A DNA stretch of 64,000 nucleotides from Solirubrobacter sp963736505 (GTDB lineage: Bacteria > Actinomycetota > Thermoleophilia > Solirubrobacterales > Solirubrobacteraceae), in the NCBI GenBank assembly GCA_963736505.1, contig CAVTOZ010000003.1, positions 1,860,001 to 1,924,000 of the forward strand. The letters run 5' to 3'. Numbering within the stretch: the first letter of the stretch is position 1; each line of letters begins with the position of its first letter. The notes beneath the pieces are model-generated. The model worked only from the letters and a program-made list of their open reading frames with translations, did no database searches and was not told where the DNA came from. Positions 56,769 to 64,000 of this stretch are shown here, piece by piece. A program made the translations under genes and the position numbers.

Positions 56769-58976
56769 CTAACCGGACACGAGGTACCGCCGCGCGACGA
56801 CGGTCGGCGCGCTGTCGTCGGCCTCGGCCGTGACGCGCAGGTCGGCCACGAGCCCGCGGCGGCCGTGTAGCGCCTTGCGCAGCCGGCGCATGTCGCTCGC
56901 CCCGACCGAGGCCGTGACGACGGTGAGCTTGCCCGCGGGCAGCGACTGCGCCTGGAAGCGCACAGGCACGCTCGGCGTCTTGCCCTTCTTGCGCGTCTTG
57001 CGGTCGGCCAGCTTGCCGGCGATCGAGACCTTGCACGGCACGTCGCAGCGCACGCGCAGCCGCAGCGCGCGCGTGCCGAAGATCCCCGTCGTGCCACCCG
57101 GCGTGACGGTCAGCTCCGGCGGCACCGGCTTGGGCTGGGTCGGCAGCACCGGGGCGGGCGGGTTGACGACCGGCGGCAGCGCGCCGCACACGCCCGGCGC
57201 CGCGCCGTTGAACTGCTGCACGCGGTTGTTGTCGGTGTCGGCGACGGTGATCACGCCCTGGCAGTCGACGGTGATGCCCATCGGCTCGAGGAACTGGCCG
57301 AGGCCCGTCCCGCGCTCGCCGAACGCGCTCATGAACGTCCCGTCGGGCGCGAAGCGCTCGACGCGGTGGTTGCCGCGGTCGGCGACCCAGAGCGTCCCGG
57401 CGCCGTCGAGCGCGATCTCGCCGGGCGAGCGCAGCTTGCCCGGCTTGGACCCGCCGCCGCCGATCTGCGAGAGGTCGCCGCCGGTCGGCGTGAGCACGTA
57501 GATGTGGTTGGTGCCGGCGTCGGAGGCGTAGATGCGGCTGCCGTCGGGCGGCACCGCGATCCCGCGGATCGCGGAGAACGTGCCGCCGGAGCCGAGGTAG
57601 CCGCCGGCCGACGTGAAGCGCGCGATCCGCCCGTTGCCGGTGTCGGCGACATAGACCGTGCCGGCGGCGTCGAGCGCGATCGCCGACGGCGAGAGCAGCT
57701 TCCCGGGGCCCGTGCCGCGGCTGCCGATCGTGCGCACGATCTTGCCGGCGCGGTCGAACACGACGACGCGGGCGCGGCGCTGGTCGAGCACGTAGGCGAG
57801 CCCGGCGGCGTCGAAGGCGACCGCGACCGGGTCCGGCAGCAGCGTCGGGCCGGGCGCGGGCGAGCCGAACACCGCGGCGACCGACCCGTCCGGGTTGAGC
57901 AGCTGGATCCGCCCCACGACGGAGTCGGCGACCGCGCGCAGGCCGCTCGCGTCCGCCCCGACGCCGACGGGCGCGATGAACTGCCCGGGCACGCGGCCGG
58001 AGCTGCCGAGCGTGCGCAGCGCCGCGCCGCCGAGGTCGAACACGTCGACGCGGTTGTTGCCCGGGTCGGCGACGTAGCTGTCGCCCTGCGCGTCGACGGC
58101 GATCCCGCGCGGGTACTGCAGCTGGCCGGCGGCGGAGCCGAACGAGCCCCAGCGCGCGCGGTAGACGTACGACGGCGCCGGCCCGAAGCGCACGACGCGG
58201 TGGTTGGAGTTGTCGGCGACGTAGAGCCGCCCGTGCGAGTCGGCCGCGACGTCGTACGGGTTGCGCAGCTGGTTCGGCTGCGGGCCGGGGCCGGAGCCGA
58301 TCGTGCGGATGAACTTCCCGCCGGTGTCGAAGACGGCGAGCCGGTGGTGGTCGTCGTCGGCGACGATCAGGCGCGAGCCGACCGCCACGATCCCCTGCGG
58401 CCGCGACAGCGTGCCCTTGGGCACGATCACGGTGCCCTGCGTGCCGTCGGCCGAGAAGCGTTGGATCCGGTCGTTGCGCGTGTCGGCGACGTAGACCATC
58501 CCGCCCGCGACGGCGATCCCGCCGCCGGCGCCGGAGTCGTTTCCGCCGCCCGCGCCGAAGCGGAACTGGCCGGTGCCCGAGCCGGTCGTGCCCCAGCTGT
58601 CGAGCAGGCTGCCGTCGGCCGCGAAGCGGTCGATCCGGTCGGCGCCGTCGGCGACGTAGACCGAGCCGTCGGGCCCGACCGCGACCGCGCCGACCGAGCT
58701 GAGGCCGCCCGGGCCCTTGCCGGACGCGCCGAGCTCGCGCCGGAACGCGCCGTCGGGGCCGAAGACCTGGATCGCGTGCGAGTACTGGTCGGCGACGTAG
58801 ACCGAGCCGTCCGGCCCGACCGCGACGGCCTGCGGGAAGCGCAACACGCCGCCGGCGCGCTGGCCGACGATCCCCGCGACCGAGTACGGGCACGGGTCGG
58901 CGCCCGGGCAGGCGGCCGAGGCAGGGGCGGCGAAGAGCAACAGCGCGGCGACAAGGCCGAGGAGCAAGCGCGGCAT
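56769..58976 (-). CDS. Exported NHL-repeat beta-propeller protein
   Basis: A 735-residue secreted protein with signal peptide (LLLGLVAALLLFAAPASA). Residues about 50-600 are a run of NHL repeats, each with a strand such as GPDGSVYVADQYSHAIQVF or GAGTLWVADRGNHRVERF, probably two propellers. A Pro-rich linker and a small beta domain (about 620-735) form the C-terminus. ATG 58976 is used. NHL proteins are scaffolds for binding other proteins or sugars. It is 81 bases upstream of the M64 gene on the same strand. Confidence 0.85.
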   Translation of the reverse strand: MPRLLLGLVAALLLFAAPASAACPGADPCPYSVAGIVGQRAGGVLRFPQAVAVGPDGSVYVADQYSHAIQVFGPDGAFRRELGASGKGPGGLSSVGAVAVGPDGSVYVADGADRIDRFAADGSLLDSWGTTGSGTGQFRFGAGGGNDSGAGGGIAVAGGMVYVADTRNDRIQRFSADGTQGTVIVPKGTLSRPQGIVAVGSRLIVADDDHHRLAVFDTGGKFIRTIGSGPGPQPNQLRNPYDVAADSHGRLYVADNSNHRVVRFGPAPSYVYRARWGSFGSAAGQLQYPRGIAVDAQGDSYVADPGNNRVDVFDLGGAALRTLGSSGRVPGQFIAPVGVGADASGLRAVADSVVGRIQLLNPDGSVAAVFGSPAPGPTLLPDPVAVAFDAAGLAYVLDQRRARVVVFDRAGKIVRTIGSRGTGPGKLLSPSAIALDAAGTVYVADTGNGRIARFTSAGGYLGSGGTFSAIRGIAVPPDGSRIYASDAGTNHIYVLTPTGGDLSQIGGGGSKPGKLRSPGEIALDGAGTLWVADRGNHRVERFAPDGTFMSAFGERGTGLGQFLEPMGITVDCQGVITVADTDNNRVQQFNGAAPGVCGALPPVVNPPAPVLPTQPKPVPPELTVTPGGTTGIFGTRALRLRVRCDVPCKVSIAGKLADRKTRKKGKTPSVPVRFQAQSLPAGKLTVVTASVGASDMRRLRKALHGRRGLVADLRVTAEADDSAPTVVARRYLVSG

Positions 58977-59015
58977 CGGGGCCCCGTAACCCGGGCGTCG
59001 CGGCAAAGTCGCGCG

Positions 59016-60548
59016 CTACTGGTTGAGGTGCGTCAGCGAGGCGGCGATCGCGATCAGGCGCGTGTTGGCGACCGAGTGCGTGATCGTGTTCGAGACCCAG
59101 TACGCCGCCTTCGGCGTCTTCCAGCCGACGGCGCGCAGGTGCGAGCCGTCGTAGTACAGCATCAGCCTGCGCCCGTTCTGCACGATCGTGCGGTCCGGGT
59201 TGTCGAGGTACGGCGGCGACTTCCACGTCGTGCCCTGGACGCCGTAGTACTCGCCCGGGGCGCCGGTGGAGATCACGATCCGGTACGCCTGGTGGCGCTT
59301 GCCGGCCTCGTCGGTGAGCTTGTACACGCGCGGCGCGTCGTTGGAGTAGCTCGACCCGATCGCGCGGTAGCCCGGGTAGTAGAACGGGAAGTCGAGCTTC
59401 GGATCGGCCAGCACCGCGAGGTTCTCGCCAAGGTGCTGAGCGTTCTCGAGCCCGCCGACGCTCCCGCTCTTGAGCTTCTTGCGCTTGGTCGCCTTCTGGA
59501 CGCGCACCGGGTTCTGCGTGCCCTCGCCGGTCATGAACTGCGTGTAGATCTTCAGCAGGCTGGCCTGCGAGATGAACAGGCGCGTGTCGGTTTCCGGGTT
59601 CGGCGAGTCGGCCACGCCGGCGAACGGGATCTGGTTCACGGGCGCGTTGCCGGCCGACAGCGAGACGGCCGTGCGCAGCATGCCGAGCACGTTCTTGTTC
59701 GACAGGAAGTCCTTGTCGAAGCGCATGTAGGACTGCATCACCTGCAGCAGCCGGCTCGCGCCGCTGATGCTCTTGAGCTTCTGCACCGCGGGCTGGTGGA
59801 CGGCCTGGCGCAGGAAGTCCTGCTGGCGCGAGGCGCGGAAGAGATCGGAGTCCGTATGCCGGTAGCGCACGTAGGCGAGCGCCGCCGAGCCGACCAGGCG
59901 CTGGTAGCCGGGCTCCAGGTCGATCGCCGACGTGCCCGTGTTGGGCGGGATGTAGTAGCGCCGGTCGACGTCCACGTAGACGCCGTGCACATAGTTGACG
60001 GCGCGCTGGAAGCCGTTGAAGTTGACGTCGATGACGCTGTTGATCGGGAAGTTCTTGCCCGTCGCGGTCTCGAACAGGTTCTTGACCGTGTCCAGCGTCA
60101 GCGAGGGGCCGCCGTCGGTGTACGCCTCGTTGATCTTCACGCCATCGCCGTGACCGGGGATCGTGACCGAGAGGTCGCGCGGGATCGACAGCGCGGCGAC
60201 GCGGTGGCGCTTGGGATCGAGGCGGATCAGCAGGATCGTGTCCGAGCGCGGCTCGAAGCCGACCTTCGCGTCGGCGGACCGCTTCGAGCGCCGGTCGGAG
60301 CCGAGCACGAGCAGCGTGCGCGGGCCGCCGGGCTTGACCGCCTCGACCTTCACCTTGATCGACGGCTCGGGCGTCGGCAGGCCCGGCAACGTCGGCGGGT
60401 GCACGATCTTGTGCACCTGCATCAGCACCGCGCCGACCACCGCCCCGCCGGAGCAGAGGACGATCACGATCGACGCCAGCGTCGCCTTCGCAAGTACCGT
60501 CAAGCCCACGCGCGGCGGGCGCTCACGGCTTTCCCGTCCGACGCGCAT
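59016..60548 (-). CDS. LytR-CpsA-Psr (LCP) family cell-wall ligase
   Basis: A 510-residue membrane-anchored protein. One membrane helix (residues about 18-42) is followed by the LCP domain (about 75-270) with DTILLIRLDPKRHRVAALSIPRDLSVTIPG, INEAYTDGG, GVYVDVDRRYYIP and YVRYRHTDSD. LCP proteins attach teichoic-acid-like or arabinogalactan polymers to peptidoglycan from a lipid carrier. A C-terminal extension of about 240 residues is present. Start is ATG 60548, divergent from an exported peptidoglycan-binding protein. Confidence 0.92.
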   Translation of the reverse strand: MRVGRESRERPPRVGLTVLAKATLASIVIVLCSGGAVVGAVLMQVHKIVHPPTLPGLPTPEPSIKVKVEAVKPGGPRTLLVLGSDRRSKRSADAKVGFEPRSDTILLIRLDPKRHRVAALSIPRDLSVTIPGHGDGVKINEAYTDGGPSLTLDTVKNLFETATGKNFPINSVIDVNFNGFQRAVNYVHGVYVDVDRRYYIPPNTGTSAIDLEPGYQRLVGSAALAYVRYRHTDSDLFRASRQQDFLRQAVHQPAVQKLKSISGASRLLQVMQSYMRFDKDFLSNKNVLGMLRTAVSLSAGNAPVNQIPFAGVADSPNPETDTRLFISQASLLKIYTQFMTGEGTQNPVRVQKATKRKKLKSGSVGGLENAQHLGENLAVLADPKLDFPFYYPGYRAIGSSYSNDAPRVYKLTDEAGKRHQAYRIVISTGAPGEYYGVQGTTWKSPPYLDNPDRTIVQNGRRLMLYYDGSHLRAVGWKTPKAAYWVSNTITHSVANTRLIAIAASLTHLNQ

Positions 60549-60555
60549 GCGATGT

Positions 60556-60600
60556 CAGGGTACCGGCACCGACCGCCGGAACTTCCGGGTCCGTACCCTG
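60556..60600. promoter_or_regulatory. Nested palindromes in the LCP divergent promoter
   Basis: CAGGGTAC (60556-60563) and GTACCCTG (60593-60600) are a perfect inverted repeat around a 29-base spacer. Inside lies CCGGAACTTCCGG (60576-60588), a perfect 13-base palindrome. Both lie in the 63-base gap between the LCP gene and the exported peptidoglycan-binding gene and could be sites for one regulator of both. Confidence 0.5.
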
Positions 60601-60611
60601 TTGGCGGTCAC

Positions 60612-62012
60612 GTGACGGGAGCACGGAGGACAACAACGGCGCTGCTCGCGCTCGCCGCCGGTGGCCTGCTCGCCCCGGCCGCCGCGCTGGCGAAGCCCCA
60701 TCCCAAGCCCAAGCTCACGCGCGTGCGCTGCGTGCCGGCCAGCTCGGCGACGTGCCGCAGCGGCATCAGCGTGCAGATCGGCAAGCAGATCCAGCTCAGC
60801 GGCGTGCGCATCTACAAGGGCATGCGCGTCTCGTTCCGCTGGCCCAAGGGCGCGATCGCCGGGAAGCTCGACCACACGCGCGTCGGCTACATCGTCCGCG
60901 TGCCCGCCGGAACCGCGCCGGGCGCCGTCTCGGTCACCGTGCGCGACCGCGCCGGGCGGCGCTCGAACGTCAAGCGGATCCGCGTCGCCGCCGTGCCCAA
61001 GGTCGGGGGGCCCGCGCCCGCCCGCGGCGTGCTCCCCCAGCAGTTCTCCGGCAGCGGCATGTGGATCTGGGACCTGCCGAAGTCCGAGGGCGGCAACATC
61101 GCCGCGATCGTCGCCAAGGCGCACCAGTACGGGATCTCCACGGTGTTCGTCAAGAGCGCCGACGGCGCGACCGACTACAACGCCCAGTTCACGCCCGATC
61201 TCGTCGCCGTCATGCACGCCAACGGTCTGCGCGCGTGCGCGTGGCAGTACGTCTACGGCGCCGACCCGCTCGGCGAGGCGAACGCCGCCGCCAACGCCGT
61301 CCGCGCCGGCGCCGACTGCTTCGTGATCGACGCCGAGACCCAGTACGAGGGCCGCTACGCCGCCGCGCAGCAGTACGTCAACGCGCTGCGCGCGCAGATC
61401 GGGCCCGCCTACCCGCTCGGCCTGACGTCGTTCCCGTACGTCGACTACCACCCGCGGCTGCCGTACTCGGTCTTCCTCGGCCCCAACGGCGCGCAGGCGA
61501 ACCTGCCGCAGGTCTACTGGAAGGACATCGGCGACACCGTCGACGCCGCCAGCGCCCACACGCTCGCGCATAACCGCATCTACGGGACCGCGATCGCGCC
61601 GCTCGGCCAGAGCTACGACAACGCGGCGCCGGCCGACATCTCGCGCTTCCGCTCGATCTGGGCCGGCTACGGCGCCGGCGGCGTCTCGTGGTGGTCGTGG
61701 CAGGCGACGCCCGACCCCGCGTGGGCCGCGCTCGGGCCGGCGGGCGTCTCCCCCATCCCGTTCGTCGATCCCGGATGGCCCGCGCTCAGCAAGGGCAACA
61801 AGGGCGACGAGGTGGTCTGGCTGCAGGAGCACCTCGCCTCCTACGACCCGACCGTGACGGTCACGTCGACGTTCGACGCGGCGACCGACGCCGCGATCCG
61901 GCGCCTGCAGACCGAGCGCGGGTTCGAGGTGACGGGGACGACCGACCCACAGACGTGGGCGGCCGTCCTCGCGTTCGCGCTCCAGCCGGTCGACTGGACC
62001 GCCCAGCGCTAG
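60612..62012 (+). CDS. Exported TIM-barrel hydrolase-like protein with peptidoglycan-binding domain
   Basis: A 466-residue secreted protein. Signal peptide at residues 1-26 (TTTALLALAAGGLLAPAAALA). A small Ig-like domain (about 30-120) is followed by a glycoside-hydrolase-like TIM barrel (about 145-385) with GMWIWDLPKSEGGN, STVFVKSADGATD, DCFVIDAETQYEGRY and YGAGGVSWWSWQA. The C-terminus is a PG_binding_1 domain (GNKGDEVVWLQEHLASYDP). It probably acts on cell-wall peptidoglycan. GTG 60612 is used. It is divergent from the LCP gene. Confidence 0.78.
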   Translation: MTGARRTTTALLALAAGGLLAPAAALAKPHPKPKLTRVRCVPASSATCRSGISVQIGKQIQLSGVRIYKGMRVSFRWPKGAIAGKLDHTRVGYIVRVPAGTAPGAVSVTVRDRAGRRSNVKRIRVAAVPKVGGPAPARGVLPQQFSGSGMWIWDLPKSEGGNIAAIVAKAHQYGISTVFVKSADGATDYNAQFTPDLVAVMHANGLRACAWQYVYGADPLGEANAAANAVRAGADCFVIDAETQYEGRYAAAQQYVNALRAQIGPAYPLGLTSFPYVDYHPRLPYSVFLGPNGAQANLPQVYWKDIGDTVDAASAHTLAHNRIYGTAIAPLGQSYDNAAPADISRFRSIWAGYGAGGVSWWSWQATPDPAWAALGPAGVSPIPFVDPGWPALSKGNKGDEVVWLQEHLASYDPTVTVTSTFDAATDAAIRRLQTERGFEVTGTTDPQTWAAVLAFALQPVDWTAQR

Positions 62013-63058
62013 CCGATGTGCGGCCCGAGCAGCGACAGGTCCGCCGCCGAGAGGCGGTCGGACGCCGTCCGCGCCTGGTGCCAGTACGGGTACAGCAGCG
62101 GCGGGGCGCTGACCTTGTCGAGCCGCGCGCGCTCGTCGTCGGACAGCTTCAGGCCGGCCGCGGCGAGGTTGTCGGCGAGCTGGGAGTCGGTGCGCGCGCC
62201 GACGATCACGGACGTGATCCCGGGGCGGCCGAGCAGCCACGCGAGCGCGACCTGGGCCGGCGAGACGCCGCGGCCCTCGGCGACCTCGACGAGCACGTCG
62301 ACGACGTCGTGGAGCGCGTCCTCGTCGCGCACCGGCGGCTCGCCCCAACCGCTCAGCTGGCGACCCTCCGGATGCGCCTGCCCGCGGCGGTACTTGCCCG
62401 ACAGCAGCCCGCCCGCGAGCGGGCTCCAGACGAGGATGCCGAGGCCCTGGTCCAGCGCCGCCGGCACCAGCTCGTACTCGGCCTCGCGCGCCTGCAGCGT
62501 GACGTGGATCTGCTGGCTGACGAAGCGCTGGTAGCCGAGCCGGTCGGAGATCCCGAGCCCCTTCATCAGCTGCCAGCCGGCGTAGTTGGAGCAGCCGACG
62601 TAGCGGACCTTGCCGGAGCGCACGAGCGTGTCGAGCGTCTCGAGCGTCTCCTCCAGCGGCGTCTGGCCGTCCCACTCGTGGACCTGGTAGAGGTCGATGT
62701 AGTCGGTCCGCAGCCGGCGCAGGCTCGCCTCCACCGACTTGATCAGGTGCGCGCGCGAGAGGCCGCCGTCGTTGGCGCCCTCCCCCACGACCATGCGGGC
62801 CTTGGTGGCGACGAGCACGTCGTCGCGGCGGCCTTCGAGCACCTCGCCGACGATCTCCTCCGACAGCCCGTGGGAGTACACGTCGGCGGTGTCGATGAAG
62901 TTCACGCCGGCGCCGAGCGCCATGTCGACGTGCCGGCGCGCGTCCTCGACGCCGGCGCTGCCGACCTTGGCGAAGTTGCCCTTCCCGCCGAACGTCATGG
63001 TTCCCAATGTGAGCGCTGACACCCGGAGTCCCGAGCGTCCCAGTTGGCGAATTTCCAT
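62009..63058 (-). CDS. Aldo/keto reductase
   Basis: A 349-residue NADPH-dependent oxidoreductase. Motifs include GTMTFGGKGNF, NFIDTADVYSHGLSEEIVGEVL (catalytic Asp and Tyr), DLYQVHEWDG, CSNYAGWQL and the late IVGARTDSQLADNL for cofactor. ATG 63058 gives MEIRQLGRSGLRVSALTLGT, the usual family N-terminus; GTG 63079 would add seven residues. It ends overlapping the convergent TIM-barrel gene by 4 bases. Confidence 0.92.
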   Translation of the reverse strand: MEIRQLGRSGLRVSALTLGTMTFGGKGNFAKVGSAGVEDARRHVDMALGAGVNFIDTADVYSHGLSEEIVGEVLEGRRDDVLVATKARMVVGEGANDGGLSRAHLIKSVEASLRRLRTDYIDLYQVHEWDGQTPLEETLETLDTLVRSGKVRYVGCSNYAGWQLMKGLGISDRLGYQRFVSQQIHVTLQAREAEYELVPAALDQGLGILVWSPLAGGLLSGKYRRGQAHPEGRQLSGWGEPPVRDEDALHDVVDVLVEVAEGRGVSPAQVALAWLLGRPGITSVIVGARTDSQLADNLAAAGLKLSDDERARLDKVSAPPLLYPYWHQARTASDRLSAADLSLLGPHIG

Positions 63059-63071
63059 AGGCGCGTGATCG

Positions 63072-64000
63072 TTACACACCGGTTCCGACCGCCTGCGCCC
63101 CGAGCAGCAGCGCCTGCTCGGGGTGCAGGACGGGCAGCTGCAGGCCGACGTGCGCCAGCTGCGCCCCGCTCAGCGTGATGCCCTCGCGCAGCCACGGTGG
63201 CGGCGACCTGTGCCCGGTGGCCGGCTGGTTCAGCGCGGTGACCCGGAAGGTGCCGTCGAGCCCCGGGATGCGCACCGGACCGGGCGTCTCGAGCGCGCTG
63301 GTGGTCAGCTGGACGTAGGCGAAGATCGCCTCGCCGTCGCCGACCACGCCGTGCAGGTACGCGCTCGGGTCGGGCAGGTCGGCGCGCACCACCTCGCCGC
63401 TGTGGATCAGCGCGCGGAAGCGCTTGTACAGCGCCACCGCGTCGCGCAGTTCGCCGGGGTCGGCCGTCGTGATGTCCCACTCGAAGCCGAAGTGGCCGAA
63501 CAGCGCCGTCGCCACGCGGAACGAGAGGTCCTGCGTGCGGTGCGTGGTGTGCGCCCGCGGCGGGCCGACGTGCGAGCCGATCAGCTCCGGCGGGAGCAGC
63601 AGCTGCGTCCAGCGCTGGATGCTCTGGCGCTCCAGCGCGTCGTTGGTGTCGCTCGCCCACACGCGGTCGGTGCGCTCGAGGATGCCGAGGTCGACGCGCG
63701 CGCCGCCGGACGAGCAGCTCTCGATCTCGACGCCCGGATGGCGGGCGCGCAGCTCGTCCAGGAGCCGGTAGACGGCGAGCGTCTGCGCGTGGACGGGCGA
63801 GTCGACGAGGTCGCGGTTGTGATCCCACTTCAGGTACGCGATCTCGTACTCGCTCAGCAGCGCGTCGAGCCGCTCGAGGATGTACGCGTAGGCGGCCGGG
63901 TCGGCGAGGTCGAGCACCTGCTGGGAGCGCCAGGTCGGGCCGCCGGGGTTCAGGACCCAGTCCGGGTGCGCTCGCGCGAGGTCGGAGTCGGGGTTGACCA
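63072..64000 (-). CDS. GH36 alpha-galactosidase, C-terminal part (5' end beyond window)
   Basis: At least 309 residues of a family 36 alpha-galactosidase, cut at the window end. VNPDSDLARAHPDWVL and QQVLDLADP are the conserved substrate-side motifs. The nucleophile Asp is in LKWDHNRD, the acid/base region in SCSSGGARVDLGIL and SDTNDALERQSIQ, and the C-terminal beta domain follows. It removes alpha-linked galactose from oligosaccharides or glycolipids. The short spacing to the aldo/keto reductase (13 bases) suggests co-transcription. Confidence 0.9.
   Translation of the reverse strand, partial: VNPDSDLARAHPDWVLNPGGPTWRSQQVLDLADPAAYAYILERLDALLSEYEIAYLKWDHNRDLVDSPVHAQTLAVYRLLDELRARHPGVEIESCSSGGARVDLGILERTDRVWASDTNDALERQSIQRWTQLLLPPELIGSHVGPPRAHTTHRTQDLSFRVATALFGHFGFEWDITTADPGELRDAVALYKRFRALIHSGEVVRADLPDPSAYLHGVVGDGEAIFAYVQLTTSALETPGPVRIPGLDGTFRVTALNQPATGHRSPPPWLREGITLSGAQLAHVGLQLPVLHPEQALLLGAQAVGTGV

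Noticed and set aside
53992..59226. One 1,744-residue reading frame that would fuse the M64 peptidase to sequence over the NHL gene
   Set aside because: The upstream part is out of frame with the NHL repeats and has no domain. The M64 signal peptide with a good ribosome site at 56688 and the separate NHL frame with its own signal peptide explain the region.
1..64000. tRNA, rRNA, CRISPR array, prophage or natural product megasynthase genes
   Set aside because: No T-loop-like tRNA segments, direct-repeat arrays with spacers, phage structural genes, or PKS/NRPS modules were seen on reading. A tRNA or covariance-model scan would settle the RNA part.

Overview
The window is a very G+C-rich chromosomal segment with dense, short-gapped genes, many GTG and TTG starts, and repeated 4-base stop/start overlaps (ATGA, GTGA, TTGA). 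Gene content (actinobacterial-type MMPL transporter, CsoR, MprAB-like two-component genes, LCP protein, S8 and M64 secreted peptidases, NHL-repeat protein, MoaD-MoaE fusion, DUF2064/methyltransferase/sulfite-oxidase-type locus) suggests an actinomycete, most like the Thermoleophilia/Solirubrobacterales. That placement is inference from gene content and codon style; no rRNA or tRNA gene is visible. No CRISPR array, prophage or origin was seen, and only one insertion sequence (IS110 type) is present.

Layout. 1-3.0 kb: NCS1 permease, XRE-cupin regulator and ureohydrolase in one overlapped operon. 2.9-6.7 kb: a TetR regulator divergent from an MMPL efflux pump that overlaps an AlkZ/YcaQ-type winged-helix gene (possible efflux plus DNA-glycosylase resistance pair). 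6.6-12.6 kb: molybdenum cofactor genes moeA-moaA-moaC on the minus strand, facing a GGDEF/EAL protein, a fused MoaD-MoaE and an HTH-TOBE regulator on the plus strand. 12.6-15.6 kb: amidohydrolase, cysteine-dioxygenase-like cupin, a sugar transferase lacking its catalytic Asp, and a candidate ADP-ribosyltransferase. 15.6-20.3 kb: membrane glycosyltransferase-like protein, propeller lipoprotein and the operon DUF2064 / methyltransferase / membrane-bound sulfite-oxidase-fold enzyme / small membrane protein. This enzyme is a likely customer of the upstream cofactor genes. 20.3-25.6 kb: OmpR/kinase pair, MarR with a cupin, GT2, epimerase, PfkB kinase. 25.5-31.5 kb: alcohol dehydrogenase, GH38 alpha-mannosidase, secreted HAD phosphatase, NudC.

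31.5-38.9 kb: a broken lipase, a degenerate metallo-beta-lactamase-fold protein, an orphan GroES, an acetoacetate-decarboxylase-like gene, a polytopic protein with presenilin-like GxGD/PAL motifs, CsoR with a clear operator, subtilase, AhpD-like protein, and a ribbon-helix-helix/Doc toxin-antitoxin pair with a perfect operator palindrome. 38.9-44.9 kb: exported proteins including a frameshifted Pro/Thr/Asp repeat protein built on a 27-bp minisatellite, epoxide hydrolase, a sensor/NarL-type two-component set, RNase HI. 44.9-46.4 kb: IS110 element. 46.4-53.9 kb: MOSC, EamA exporter, then a chain LysR / OmpR regulator / kinase / exported protein (frameshifted) / ABC ATPase / permease joined by 4-base overlaps. 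53.9-64 kb: three stacked hairpins, M64 peptidase fused to a beta-helix-like region, NHL protein, LCP ligase, exported TIM-barrel/peptidoglycan-binding protein, aldo/keto reductase and the C-terminal part of a GH36 alpha-galactosidase that runs off the window.

The strongest leads are the candidate ADP-ribosyltransferase, the presenilin-like membrane protein, the c-di-GMP-type protein translationally coupled to molybdopterin synthase, the MMPL/AlkZ pair, the RHH-Doc module, and the IS110 3' non-coding repeats. All function calls are from reading the sequence; no database search was run.
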